Shown piece by piece: positions 17,537-26,256 of a DNA stretch of 33,462 nucleotides. Every line of letters begins with the position of its first letter. Positions within the stretch are counted from its first letter, which is position 1. The position numbers and the translations under genes were made by a program. Source of the DNA: CAYZMH01 sp964479445 (GTDB lineage Bacteria > Bacteroidota > Bacteroidia > Bacteroidales > GCA-2748055); the NCBI GenBank assembly GCA_964479445.1, contig CAYZMH010000028.1:1-33462 (forward strand). The letters run 5' to 3'. The notes beneath the pieces were generated by a model. It was not told where the DNA came from, did no database searches, and worked only from the letters and a program-made list of their open reading frames with translations.

Positions 17537-20500
17537 CTAGAATTTCAGGTTCACACCGAAGGAGGTAGTGGTAGATAGCGGATAGACCCCGTAGTCAATT
17601 CCCTGGGTAGTCGGACTACCGCCCGGGATTTCCGGTGAGAAACCGTTATAGGTGAAATAGGAATACGGGTTCTGTGCCGTTACATAGATCCTGAGCTGCT
17701 CCACGTTCACCCGGTCGGTGATACGGGAAGGCAGGGTATACCCGAGTTGTATGTTCTGAATCCTGAAATAGGCACCGCTCTCCACAAAGAAAGTACTCGG
17801 GAAGGCATTCATACCTCCGGCCACATCTGCAGAGGGATAGGTACTGCTGGTCCCTTCACCGTACCAGCGGTTTTCATAGAAGTCATGGTCATAGCTCTCG
17901 TTCCCAAACCGGTTGGCGCGCTTGGCATTGTAGATCTTATTGCCTGCCACCCCCTGGAAATCCACCGAGAAGTCGAAATTCCTGTAGTTAACACCCAGGT
18001 TCAGCGAATACATCAATTTTGGTGTGTAACTGCCGTAGGAGATGCGGTCGGCATTGTCAATGGAACCATCATCATTCTGGTCCTTGAACCGGAGGTCGCC
18101 CGGTACCGCATTGGGCATAATGACTGTATTGTCGCTGCTGCGGTAATTATTGACCTCTTCGAAATTCTGGAACACGCCATCCACTTCGAGCACATAAAAC
18201 TCGCCGATAGGGTGTCCCTCCTGGTTATAGGTGGCAAGATTGCCGTTATATACTCCTCCGTCATAAAAGGGAAGGGTACCTTCAGCCAGTTTGAGAATCT
18301 CGTTCCGTATGGTGGTGGCGTTCCCGCCGATGCTGTACCCGAATTCCCCGATCTTATCCTGCCAGTTCAGGGTCAGCTCCAGGCCGGTATTCAACACGTC
18401 GGCATTATTATCCAGAAAGGATCCGCCGGAAGTACCCGATGTTCCGATTACAGGTACCGGGAATATGGCATTCTGGGTGACGCGGTAATAGTAGTCAAGC
18501 TCTGCATTCAGCCTCCGGTCTAACAGGATTCCATCAAGGCCCACATTAAATTCCCGGATCACCTCCCAGAGCAGGAGGGGTTCAACGATGGAAGTAATGC
18601 TGCCCCCCTGGCTGATATTGGTGCTTCCGTACGGACCATAAACCACCGAATAGCCTCCGTATGTATTTACGGTCTGTGTATAGGCATTCTGGCTTATGTC
18701 GCTGTTCCCCAGCACACCGAAGCTGGCGCGCAGTTTCAGGAAGTCCACCGGGGCCACATTCAGCATAAATGCCTCATCCGATATCACCCATCCAAGTCCG
18801 AGCGAGGGGAACGTACCCCACCGGTTTTCAGCCGGGAAATTGGAGGAGGCATCCCGGCGGAGGGTGGCGGTAAGCAGGTACCGGTCCCTGAATGAGTAAA
18901 ACAAGCGACCGAAATAGGAATTCTCCCTGACCAGTCCGCCATTATCCGTAGCCGTTGAGCTGCCATCCTCTCCCTGGAACAGGTAAAGTGTTGCTTCGGA
19001 AAAATTGGGCACGCCATAAGCAGAAGCGCTAAGGTAGTGGCTCCTGTACTGGTATGCTGAAAATCCCACCATGGCTTTCACCCGGTGATCGTTGAAATTC
19101 TTCTCGAATGTGGCTGTGTTATCCCATGTATAGTTGAGATCCGTGTTCCGGCTTTTGCTCAATGGCGAGAGCGTATCAAACTGTATGGTAGATACGTAGT
19201 ATTCGGGTGTGTAATTCCGTGTACGCTGGTATTGCCCGTCAACAATGAACGAACTCTTGATCTTAAGTTCCGGAATGGGTTTGATCTCCGTGTAGAGGTT
19301 CGTCAGGGTTTTGGCTCCCTGTGTAATGCTGTTGTGGTATTCAATGGAAGCTGCCGGGTTGCCGAAATTTCCGAATCCCAGTGCTACGGGGTTGGTAAAG
19401 GTAGTATCATTCTCTTTGGGTTCAAAAGCGGGAGGTGCTTTATAGGCATTCATCAGCACATTGGGCGCATTGTCCTGATCCCAACCCACCAGCGCCATAT
19501 TGTAGCCAAACTTGATGGCATCATTAACACTGATATCCTGTCTCGCCCTCAGGTTCAGCCGCTGGTAGTTGTTTTTCTTCACCAATCCTTCCTGGTTGGT
19601 ATAACCCAGGCTGAGGTGATAGGTGGATACTTCGTTGCCACCACTCACACTCAACTCATGGCTCTGCATACGGGCCGGTCTCAATACCTCTTCGAACCAG
19701 TCGGTCTCATCGGGATATTCATTGAGATCAAACGGCTGGTAGGTCATGTTGACCGTATCCCTGAGATAGCTGGCGTAGAGTTTCTCATTGATCATCGTGA
19801 TGTACTCCTCGGTCCCCAGCAGGGGCAGGAGGTTGGACACGGTTTGAACCCCCACATGTCCTTTATAGCTTACCTTGGGCTTTTGAATGGAACCCTTCTG
19901 GGTGGTAATGAGCACGACACCGTTGGCTGCACGTACCCCGTAGATAGCTGCCGAAGAGGCATCTTTGAGAACCGTCACCGACTCAATATCGTTTGGGTTC
20001 ACAAAGCTGATATCATCCACGATCATTCCGTCTACAATAAAGAGGGGATCTGCGTTGGAATTCACCGTACCCAGTCCGCGGATCCGGAAGGTTGGCGATG
20101 TCCCGGGAACCCCGTTGCTGGATACCTGTACCCCGGCCACTTTCCCCTGCAGGGCCTGACCCACATTGGAGACAGGTTGCTTGGAGATTTCATCACTCTT
20201 TACGGTGGCCACCGGCGCCGTAAGGTCTTTTACCTCACTGGTGCCGTATCCGACCACCACGACCTCCTCTACATCATACGCCTGGGGAGTTAACGTTACA
20301 TCAATGACCCGCCGGTCCCCGACTTCAACCTCCTGGTTGGTATATCCCACAAAACTGAAAACAAGCGTGGCCGAGGGGTCCACGTTAATGGAGTAAACAC
20401 CTTCGTAATTGGTAACGGTACCCGATTGTGTTCCCTTCACCAGGATGGTCACACCGGGTAACGCTTCTCCGTTCTCATCCGTTACCGTTCCCTCGACGGT

Positions 20501-20569
20501 CACAGTTTCCTGTGCCGAAAGGAATATAAAGGATGAACACATGAAAACAAGCATCAGTAGTTTTTTCAT
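17537..20569 (-). CDS. SusC/RagA-like TonB-dependent oligosaccharide transporter
   Basis: The 1010-residue outer-membrane protein has a signal peptide (about 1-20, ending FLSAQ), then a carboxypeptidase-D-like regulatory domain (about 22-100, VEGTVTDENGEALPGVTILV). The SusC linker EEVVVVGYGT is next, followed by a plug domain with GQALQGKVAGVQVSSNG, FRIRGLGTVN, PLFIVDGMIVDD and SVTVLKDASSAAIYG. A beta-barrel follows and ends in FGVNLKF with a terminal aromatic, as expected for outer-membrane proteins. It imports oligosaccharides with energy from TonB-ExbBD, which is not encoded here. There is no N-terminal STN domain, so anti-sigma signalling through this receptor is unlikely. The divergent membrane regulator probably controls the operon instead. 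It is the first gene of the four-gene polysaccharide utilisation locus. Confidence 0.96.
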   Translation of the reverse strand: MKKLLMLVFMCSSFIFLSAQETVTVEGTVTDENGEALPGVTILVKGTQSGTVTNYEGVYSINVDPSATLVFSFVGYTNQEVEVGDRRVIDVTLTPQAYDVEEVVVVGYGTSEVKDLTAPVATVKSDEISKQPVSNVGQALQGKVAGVQVSSNGVPGTSPTFRIRGLGTVNSNADPLFIVDGMIVDDISFVNPNDIESVTVLKDASSAAIYGVRAANGVVLITTQKGSIQKPKVSYKGHVGVQTVSNLLPLLGTEEYITMINEKLYASYLRDTVNMTYQPFDLNEYPDETDWFEEVLRPARMQSHELSVSGGNEVSTYHLSLGYTNQEGLVKKNNYQRLNLRARQDISVNDAIKFGYNMALVGWDQDNAPNVLMNAYKAPPAFEPKENDTTFTNPVALGFGNFGNPAASIEYHNSITQGAKTLTNLYTEIKPIPELKIKSSFIVDGQYQRTRNYTPEYYVSTIQFDTLSPLSKSRNTDLNYTWDNTATFEKNFNDHRVKAMVGFSAYQYRSHYLSASAYGVPNFSEATLYLFQGEDGSSTATDNGGLVRENSYFGRLFYSFRDRYLLTATLRRDASSNFPAENRWGTFPSLGLGWVISDEAFMLNVAPVDFLKLRASFGVLGNSDISQNAYTQTVNTYGGYSVVYGPYGSTNISQGGSITSIVEPLLLWEVIREFNVGLDGILLDRRLNAELDYYYRVTQNAIFPVPVIGTSGTSGGSFLDNNADVLNTGLELTLNWQDKIGEFGYSIGGNATTIRNEILKLAEGTLPFYDGGVYNGNLATYNQEGHPIGEFYVLEVDGVFQNFEEVNNYRSSDNTVIMPNAVPGDLRFKDQNDDGSIDNADRISYGSYTPKLMYSLNLGVNYRNFDFSVDFQGVAGNKIYNAKRANRFGNESYDHDFYENRWYGEGTSSTYPSADVAGGMNAFPSTFFVESGAYFRIQNIQLGYTLPSRITDRVNVEQLRIYVTAQNPYSYFTYNGFSPEIPGGSPTTQGIDYGVYPLSTTTSFGVNLKF

Positions 20570-20898
20570 AGGTGTATGGTTTTAGTTAGTTGATATTTTA
20601 CTATGCAAATTCGAGAAAATTACTGCTCAATTAAAGAAAGTGTATACACCTTGGATTCTCAGGTTTCGAAAGATGTTTGACAGCACCGCACCAGCACCTC
20701 ATCATATACCGGGATATTTTTTTAGGACATTGTTAATAAGTTACTTATATTTCCCCGAATATAAAATATACGGAGAGTGATTTTGGTGAAACAGAAGTGA
20801 AAGTGAAGGCCCTGAATTGGGAATTGTTGATGAATGGGAATATCTTTACTGAATCAATCCATTTACACAGCCGACCTAACATGAAGGCAGCAACACCT
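20570..20898. promoter_or_regulatory. Intergenic control region between susC-like gene and its divergent regulator
   Basis: This is about 330 AT-rich bases without a convincing gene. It must hold the promoters of both the glycan operon (minus) and the regulator (plus). A perfect 10-base palindrome, GTGTATACAC, lies at 20640-20649, about 70 bases before the susC-like ATG, and is a reasonable operator candidate. A near match to the -7 box, TATATTTC, occurs at 20746-20753 on the plus strand without a well-spaced TTG. The regulator frame is open from 20797, but that part has no signal-peptide character and is treated as leader. Confidence 0.45.
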
Positions 20899-23739
20899 AT
20901 GAGAAAAGAAAGCATCCGGTTTTCGCGCATCATGATGATATCGGGCATGATATGCTTTTCACTTCCCATTTTTAGCCAGGAGTACACCCTGCACATGGAG
21001 AATTTCTCCAAGGAATCTTACAACGCGGAGTTCCAGAACTGGAGCATCGATAAAGGGTGGGATAACCTGGTGTATGTGGCAAACAACGCTGGTTTACTTG
21101 AATTTGACGGGGTAAACTGGGACTTTTATGATGCCCCGTGGGGAAACAACCTGCGTGCGGTGGGTGTCGATTCATGTAACCGGCGCATTTACAGTGCAGG
21201 GTACCGGGAACTGGGATACTGGGAACGGGACTCGCTCGGGATCCTGAACTACCAATCGCTCAGTCATCATGTATACCATGAATTTGATCAGAACGAAGAA
21301 TTCTGGAAGATCATAGCCCTCCCCGACAGAGTCATTTTTCAGTCATTCTCGGGACTGTTCATCTACAGTCCGGAACAGGATACATTCACCCTGATCAGGC
21401 CACACCAGTTTGTCAATTCCATCACCCGGGTGAACAATGAAATATTTGTGCATATATACCGCCGGGGTATATACAAACTGGCCGGCGACAGCATCCAGCC
21501 GGTAATCAGGCAGCCCGAATTCGACGATAAACTGGTCCGGTTCATCCTCCCCGGCAAATCAGGCAATTTACTGATCGGCACTGCCTCCAGCGGTATATAT
21601 CAGTGGGACGGACGCAGACTGGCACCCCGTTTTGAAGAATTACGGGGATATTTTTCGGAAAACACCATTAACCGGGGTGCTATCTTCAGGGACAGCCTTT
21701 TACTGGTTGGTACCATTCTGGATGGAATGACGGCCCTCACTTTATCCGGTGAAGTGCGGTTCCGTGTAAACGAGGAGAACGGACTGCAGAACAATACCGT
21801 GCTGGGCATGAAAACGGGGGATCAATCGATCTGGCTGAGCCTTGACCGCGGAATCAGTTACATCAACCTGAGGTATGAGCCGGCATACCGAACCGTCACC
21901 ATTCGCAAAACGGGTGCCGTGTACGATGCTGCATTTTATAACGAGCAACTGTACCTGGCAACGAACCAGGGCCTTTACTACCGCGACCGGGAGGCGGAAA
22001 ACACGGAATTTCGACTGGTGCCCAACACCCAGGGGCAGGTGTGGGATTGCGAAGTGATCGATGATCAGTTGTTTATCAACCACAACACCGGGGCGTTTGT
22101 GATCAACGGGGAGGAGGTCCGCAAGATATCCAATATCGCCGGGGGGTTCCGGGTGATCAAGAATCCGCTCCAATACAACACCCTTATCCAGTGCACCTAT
22201 ACGCACCTGAACATGTTTCGCAAGGAGCAGGGCGAATGGAACTTTTCACACTCGTTCAGGAATTTTTACGACCTGATCCGATACGTCGAGCTGGATCACC
22301 TCAACAACCTCTGGGCATCCCATATGCGCAGGGGGATCTTCAAGCTGGAACTGAACGACAGGCAGGATTCGGTGGTCAGCAACACCTATTACGGAAGGGA
22401 GTCGGTATTCGGGAAAGATAATGATCTTCATGTCTTCAAACTGGAAAACCGGATCGTCTTTACCAGCGGAAGTTCGATCTACACGTATAATGACCTGGAT
22501 GATACGATCGTTCGCTATGAAGAGCTGAACCGTGAACTGGAAGATTATGCCGCTGCACACCGGATCATCAAGGCCCCTGATCACCACTACTGGTTTATTA
22601 CCAAAGACCATTTTGGCCTTTTTCATTTTCAGCCGCACAGTATCGAAAAAGTAGGAGAGTTTCCCCACGAACTGTTCGGGCATCATTTCATAGAGGGGTA
22701 TGAAAATGTGGTGCCCATTGATACCCGCAGGGCACTTATATGCCTTGAAAACGGGTATGCCATGGTCGATGCCTCAAAGATACGTCAGCAAACAGAGATC
22801 AGGGACCAGGAACTCACTCTGAAAAGAGTGGTTCGAAGGAGCAATACCGGAGAGGAGAAGTTCTTGCCGCTGGACAGCATGATCTATGAGTTACCCTATG
22901 GAAAAAACAACCTCACCCTCCGGTTCGGATTTCCCCATTACACCTCTTCGAACCTCTCCTACCGTTACTACATTGAAGGGCTCAATCAATGGTGGTCTGC
23001 CCCGCTCGATCAGCCGGTCTTCGATCTTACCCGCATCCCGACGGGGTTCTATGTCGTGCACATAAGGGCTGAAAATGCCTGGGGAGAGACCAGCAAACCT
23101 TACCTGATGAGGATTCGCGTGGTGCCCCCGTGGTACCGGTCAACCATTGCCTTTATTATATACTTCATCCTCCTGCTCTCGGTGGTGTTGCTGGTAAGGT
23201 ATGTTTCAGTGAAACGAATCCGGACCAGGGAGAGACACAAAAGGGAGTTGAAAGAGCAGGAGCTGATCAAGCTGCGTAACGAAAACCTGCGTACCGAGCT
23301 GTCTTTTAAGAGCCGTGAGCTGGCCAACTCGACCATGTCGATCATAAAAAAGAATGAGTTTCTGCTTGACCTGAAAGAGATCCTGAAAAATCAAAAATAT
23401 GAGCTGGGGACACGGTATCCCGACAAATACTACCGGAACATTCTTAATAAGATCGATAAGAATATATCCAGCGGGGACGACTGGAAGATCTTTGAGACCA
23501 ACATAGAGAAAGCGCACGACCGGTTTATACAGAAAATGCTGAAAGAGTATCCCCAGCTTTCCCATTCCGATCTCCGGCTCTGCACCTACCTGCGTATGAA
23601 TCTGTCGACCAAGGAGATCGCTCCGCTGCTCCGGATATCTGTCAGGGGTGTGGAAAACCACCGCTACCGCCTGCGGAAAAAACTGAACCTGGATCCTGAG
23701 GAGAATCTCACGGATTTTATCCTGGCATTTGAGGTGTGA
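20899..23739 (+). CDS. Membrane-spanning one-component regulator: propeller, triple-Tyr domain, LuxR-type HTH
   Basis: The 946-residue protein has a signal peptide (MRKESIRFSRIMMISG...IFSQ). A long periplasmic sensor follows, with beta-propeller-like repeats (NLVYVANNAGLLEFDG, LYLATNQGLYYRD, NNLWASHMRRGIFKLEL), then a Y_Y_Y domain (about 660-740; NNLTLRFGFPHYTSSNLSYR, RAENAWGETS). One membrane helix spans residues 745-769, followed by a coiled coil rich in Glu, Lys and Arg (RHKRELKEQELIKLRNENLR). The C-terminus is a LuxR/GerE-like HTH (about 888-945; STKEIAPLLRISVRGVENHR). No histidine kinase or receiver domain is present, unlike hybrid two-component regulators, so sensing and DNA binding sit in one chain. 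In-frame ATGs at 20797 and 20881 exist; 20899 gives the best signal peptide, with AAGG 12 bases ahead. Divergent position implies control of the glycan operon. Confidence 0.9.
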   Translation: MRKESIRFSRIMMISGMICFSLPIFSQEYTLHMENFSKESYNAEFQNWSIDKGWDNLVYVANNAGLLEFDGVNWDFYDAPWGNNLRAVGVDSCNRRIYSAGYRELGYWERDSLGILNYQSLSHHVYHEFDQNEEFWKIIALPDRVIFQSFSGLFIYSPEQDTFTLIRPHQFVNSITRVNNEIFVHIYRRGIYKLAGDSIQPVIRQPEFDDKLVRFILPGKSGNLLIGTASSGIYQWDGRRLAPRFEELRGYFSENTINRGAIFRDSLLLVGTILDGMTALTLSGEVRFRVNEENGLQNNTVLGMKTGDQSIWLSLDRGISYINLRYEPAYRTVTIRKTGAVYDAAFYNEQLYLATNQGLYYRDREAENTEFRLVPNTQGQVWDCEVIDDQLFINHNTGAFVINGEEVRKISNIAGGFRVIKNPLQYNTLIQCTYTHLNMFRKEQGEWNFSHSFRNFYDLIRYVELDHLNNLWASHMRRGIFKLELNDRQDSVVSNTYYGRESVFGKDNDLHVFKLENRIVFTSGSSIYTYNDLDDTIVRYEELNRELEDYAAAHRIIKAPDHHYWFITKDHFGLFHFQPHSIEKVGEFPHELFGHHFIEGYENVVPIDTRRALICLENGYAMVDASKIRQQTEIRDQELTLKRVVRRSNTGEEKFLPLDSMIYELPYGKNNLTLRFGFPHYTSSNLSYRYYIEGLNQWWSAPLDQPVFDLTRIPTGFYVVHIRAENAWGETSKPYLMRIRVVPPWYRSTIAFIIYFILLLSVVLLVRYVSVKRIRTRERHKRELKEQELIKLRNENLRTELSFKSRELANSTMSIIKKNEFLLDLKEILKNQKYELGTRYPDKYYRNILNKIDKNISSGDDWKIFETNIEKAHDRFIQKMLKEYPQLSHSDLRLCTYLRMNLSTKEIAPLLRISVRGVENHRYRLRKKLNLDPEENLTDFILAFEV

Positions 23740-23831
23740 TAGCTTTTAATATATTGATTCTGTGATTTTTAATAATGTCGATCCGGTTTAAATCCACAGG
23801 TTCATTTTTTTAAAAAACTACCGGTAAAAAG

Positions 23832-23863
23832 TTGTTACGGGCCCTGATCTTTTTTTAATTTTG
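23832..23863 (+). promoter_or_regulatory. Candidate Bacteroidota promoter for the CWC protein
   Basis: TTG at 23832-23834 is followed 21 bases later by TAATTTTG at 23856-23863, an exact match to TAnnTTTG at a spacing that fits the -33/-7 pattern. Transcription would begin near 23870, about 50 bases before the ATG at 23922. This is the best-formed promoter in the window. Confidence 0.55.
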
Positions 23864-23921
23864 CGCGCCAGATCGGGCAGAAGAGATGACCTGGTTGAAT
23901 GAATCCGAGTAGAACGATCCA

Positions 23922-24146
23922 ATGAAGAAGCGAATGTTGAAGAGTTGTCCGAGGTGTAACCGCACGTTTGAGTGCAGGCACGATCAAATGACGGAGTGCG
24001 AATGCTCCCTGGTACCGCTTATTGAAGAAGATATGTCCTATATCCATGCCAGGCACGAAGAATGCCTCTGCGTCGACTGCCTGATGGCCCTGAGCAGAGA
24101 GCGAAAAAGGAAAGATCGGCACAGGGTTGCGGTCTTTCAGCCATAA
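23922..24146 (+). CDS. Small cysteine-rich CWC family protein
   Basis: This 74-residue protein has eight cysteines. The layout SCPRCNRTFECRHDQ, then ECEC, then EECLCVDCL, matches the Cys_rich_CWC family (PF14375), except that the name-giving CWC reads CEC here. The paired cysteines suggest a zinc or iron-sulfur site. The C-terminus is basic (RERKRKDRHR). No function is established for the family. It has its own good promoter and stands alone between the glycan regulator and the convergent radical SAM operon. Confidence 0.85.
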   Translation: MKKRMLKSCPRCNRTFECRHDQMTECECSLVPLIEEDMSYIHARHEECLCVDCLMALSRERKRKDRHRVAVFQP

Positions 24147-24188
24147 ACCTTCCCCCTGAAACAACACATGAACTTATTCACCGGAAAT

Positions 24189-24257
24189 GGCGGTGGTTTT
24201 AACCACCGTTGTATTCCGACCGGTTGTAGATTCAGGTCGGTAAGAGGTTTGGAATAC
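24189..24257. repeat. REP-like tandem hairpin element
   Basis: In the gap between convergent genes, CGGTGGTT (24191-24198) pairs with AACCACCG (24201-24208) around TT. Directly after it, CCGACC (24216-24221) pairs with GGTCGG (24235-24240). A wider pair, GTATTCC (24211-24217) with GGAATAC (24251-24257), overlaps the second stem. Two GC-rich hairpins in a row without a T tract look more like a REP/BIME-type dispersed repeat than a terminator. Only one copy is in the window, so repetition elsewhere is not shown. Confidence 0.4.
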
Positions 24258-24265
24258 GGGAAAAA

Positions 24266-25354
24266 CTAATGAGTTGAAGCAGCGGTTTCGATCGGTTCAA
24301 TATCGATAAAGTGACACTTGTCGCAGAAGTCCGGCGTCTCATTGTTAAACCACATCTGCCTGAACTCCCGGAAGCTGCCGCTGTTGAGAACCGGCATGAC
24401 CCCCGCATCAAACACGTTGCCAAAATGCTTCTCCTTCGGGAAAGGCTTGGCGCAGCAGGGAGTCACAAACCCGTTCCAGCAGATATAGAAATGGGTCCAC
24501 GGGAAGGGGCACTTCCGGAAACTGTTATCCGTTTTGAAATTCCGGTTGGTAACTGTAACAGAAGGGTATCTTCGGATCGCCTTATCCAGTTCGCCGACTG
24601 CATCCAAAAACTCATCGGTTTGATAGAACCGGTAGTAGTCCCTTTCGATTTTTGTAACCGATGCCAGGTTGAAGAGGGTGAAATCCATATAGGCGATGCC
24701 CCGGTTGGCAGCATACTCGACCAGGGCCGGCATGTGGTGGTAATTCTCCTTTGTGACCACCATGTTCAGCATAAGGTCGGTTCCCGAATTTCGCGAAAGG
24801 TCGCGCAGCTTTTGGATATTCTCATCCAGCAACCGGAAATCTGACCCCACCCGGATCCGGTCATACACCTCATCCAGTCCGTCAATGGATATCTGAATCG
24901 TATCGATCTTCCCCACCAGTCGGGCCACCTTATCCAAAAAACCAGGCACCACGGCATTGGTGGATACCGAAATGATAATTCCCCTGTTTTTCTCCCGGAT
25001 ATAATCCACCAACTCCCCGATCTGTCTGAAAAGAAATGTCTCCCCCATTCCGGTCAACCCGATGGAGTCCAGGTAGGGCCAGCATTCATCAATAATTCTT
25101 TTAGCCTGTTCCACCTCCATGCGACCCAGGTCCATCTCCTTTCCGTAGTCGTATTCACGCGGACATGTCGTGCAGTGGAGGTTGCAGTGGTTGGTCAGCT
25201 CGATCATGATCGTAGAGGGATACGCCACCCGGGTGGAGCGGATCGCTTTCAGGTAAAAATGCCGGACCTTATTGCCCGCATAGAGAAAAAAATACTTCCC
25301 CCCGGGAAGACGGGTAAGCCGCTTGACAGCTTTGGTGAATCGGCGTTTATTCAT
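24266..25354 (-). CDS. Radical SAM protein with SPASM domain
   Basis: The 362-residue protein carries the radical SAM motif CxxxCxxC at C57, C61 and C64 (NHCNLHCTTCPRE). Core elements follow: GMGETFLF for SAM binding, STNAVVPGF, and IQISIDGLDEVYDRIRVGS. The C-terminal SPASM-like region has KCPFPWTHFYICWNG, TPCCAKP and CDKCHF, enough cysteines for auxiliary iron-sulfur clusters. SPASM enzymes mature peptides, act as anaerobic sulfatase activators, or modify small molecules and lipids. No precursor peptide or sulfatase is visible nearby. It is last in the porin-BCCT-Usp-OpuAC operon, 13 bases after the OpuAC stop, which is an unexplained pairing. The basic N-terminus (residues 1-40) has no clear signal. 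Substrate unknown. Confidence 0.9.
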   Translation of the reverse strand: MNKRRFTKAVKRLTRLPGGKYFFLYAGNKVRHFYLKAIRSTRVAYPSTIMIELTNHCNLHCTTCPREYDYGKEMDLGRMEVEQAKRIIDECWPYLDSIGLTGMGETFLFRQIGELVDYIREKNRGIIISVSTNAVVPGFLDKVARLVGKIDTIQISIDGLDEVYDRIRVGSDFRLLDENIQKLRDLSRNSGTDLMLNMVVTKENYHHMPALVEYAANRGIAYMDFTLFNLASVTKIERDYYRFYQTDEFLDAVGELDKAIRRYPSVTVTNRNFKTDNSFRKCPFPWTHFYICWNGFVTPCCAKPFPKEKHFGNVFDAGVMPVLNSGSFREFRQMWFNNETPDFCDKCHFIDIEPIETAASTH

Positions 25355-25367
25355 AATGATCTGGCCC

Positions 25368-26252
25368 TTACATGATCTTTTTGCGTTTCGGTTTTAAATC
25401 TTTAACCCACTGATTCACTATATATTCATGGTTTTCAATCCATGATTTAACTCCCATCCGCGGATCTTCGTTTAACCTGACCTGGTAAACGAGGCTGTTT
25501 AGCTGTTTCTCGGTGAGCTGCATTCTCTCAAAAAACCGCACGGCATAGGGATGCTTCTCCTGCAATCCTTTCCTTCCGACTGTATAGATCTTCTCTTTTG
25601 CACCGAATACCCCGTCGGGATCTTCCAGGAAACGAATATCGTACCGGGCAAATATCCAATGTGGCTCCCAGCCCGTTACGACCACCTCTTTTCTGCGCCT
25701 GACCGAATCTTCCAGATGATCAACCATCTTCTCTTCGGAGAGGTTCCGCAATGTGTTTGGCAGGGTATACTTTTCCAGGGCCTTGCGCGCTTTCAACATT
25801 ACTCCTGCACCGCTGTCAATACCAATCAGATCAAAAGGGTAATGCTCCAGGTCAGAAACCATTTTCAGCTCACTGTACTCCGGAACCACAAAACCTGTTA
25901 AAGCTTCCGGGTAGGTGATGCCGATCTTTTCGATCTTTCCGGGATATTGATCCATGTAGGGCTTATGAGTTTCAGGCAGCCATGCATCGGGAAAGACATC
26001 CGCCTCTCCGCCGGCCAGCTCTTTGTAAGCCGACTCCACATCGGTCAACTTCAGCTCCACGGTATAATCCATTCGCTCTTCCAGCAAATAGGCAGAAAGA
26101 TGGGTGATCGCTATGCTTTCCGACCAATCCGTATAAACGATACGGAGGGTGCGGTTTTCTTCCTTACCGGGAGTTGATGTGCAGGAGACACTTAACAGGA
26201 AGATTCCCGACAGAACCAACAGGGGCAAAACGGAATAACGATTGCTTTTCAT
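25368..26252 (-). CDS. OpuAC-type glycine betaine/quaternary amine binding lipoprotein
   Basis: The 294-residue lipoprotein has a signal ending in SVSC (C24). The mature part matches the substrate-binding component of glycine betaine/proline ABC systems (OpuAC family): VYTDWSESIAITHL (W43), ADVFPDAWLPETHKPYM, LIGIDSGAGVM, VVTGWEPHWIFARYD and RFFERMQLTEKQLN. The Trp and Tyr residues in these segments are candidates for the aromatic cage that holds a quaternary ammonium group. No ABC permease or ATPase is nearby. Its neighbours are a BCCT carrier, a universal stress protein and an outer-membrane barrel, so it may deliver substrate to the BCCT protein or act as a sensor. Four bases separate it from the Usp gene. 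Confidence 0.92.
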   Translation of the reverse strand: MKSNRYSVLPLLVLSGIFLLSVSCTSTPGKEENRTLRIVYTDWSESIAITHLSAYLLEERMDYTVELKLTDVESAYKELAGGEADVFPDAWLPETHKPYMDQYPGKIEKIGITYPEALTGFVVPEYSELKMVSDLEHYPFDLIGIDSGAGVMLKARKALEKYTLPNTLRNLSEEKMVDHLEDSVRRRKEVVVTGWEPHWIFARYDIRFLEDPDGVFGAKEKIYTVGRKGLQEKHPYAVRFFERMQLTEKQLNSLVYQVRLNEDPRMGVKSWIENHEYIVNQWVKDLKPKRKKIM

Positions 26253-26256
26253 GGGA

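Noticed and set aside
19085..20293. Plus-strand open frame of 402 codons
   Set aside because: It lies wholly inside the well-supported susC-like gene on the other strand, and its translation has no recognisable domain or signal.
20797..20898. Longer N-terminus for the membrane regulator
   Set aside because: The extra residues precede a complete signal peptide that starts at 20899, so they are more likely untranslated leader.
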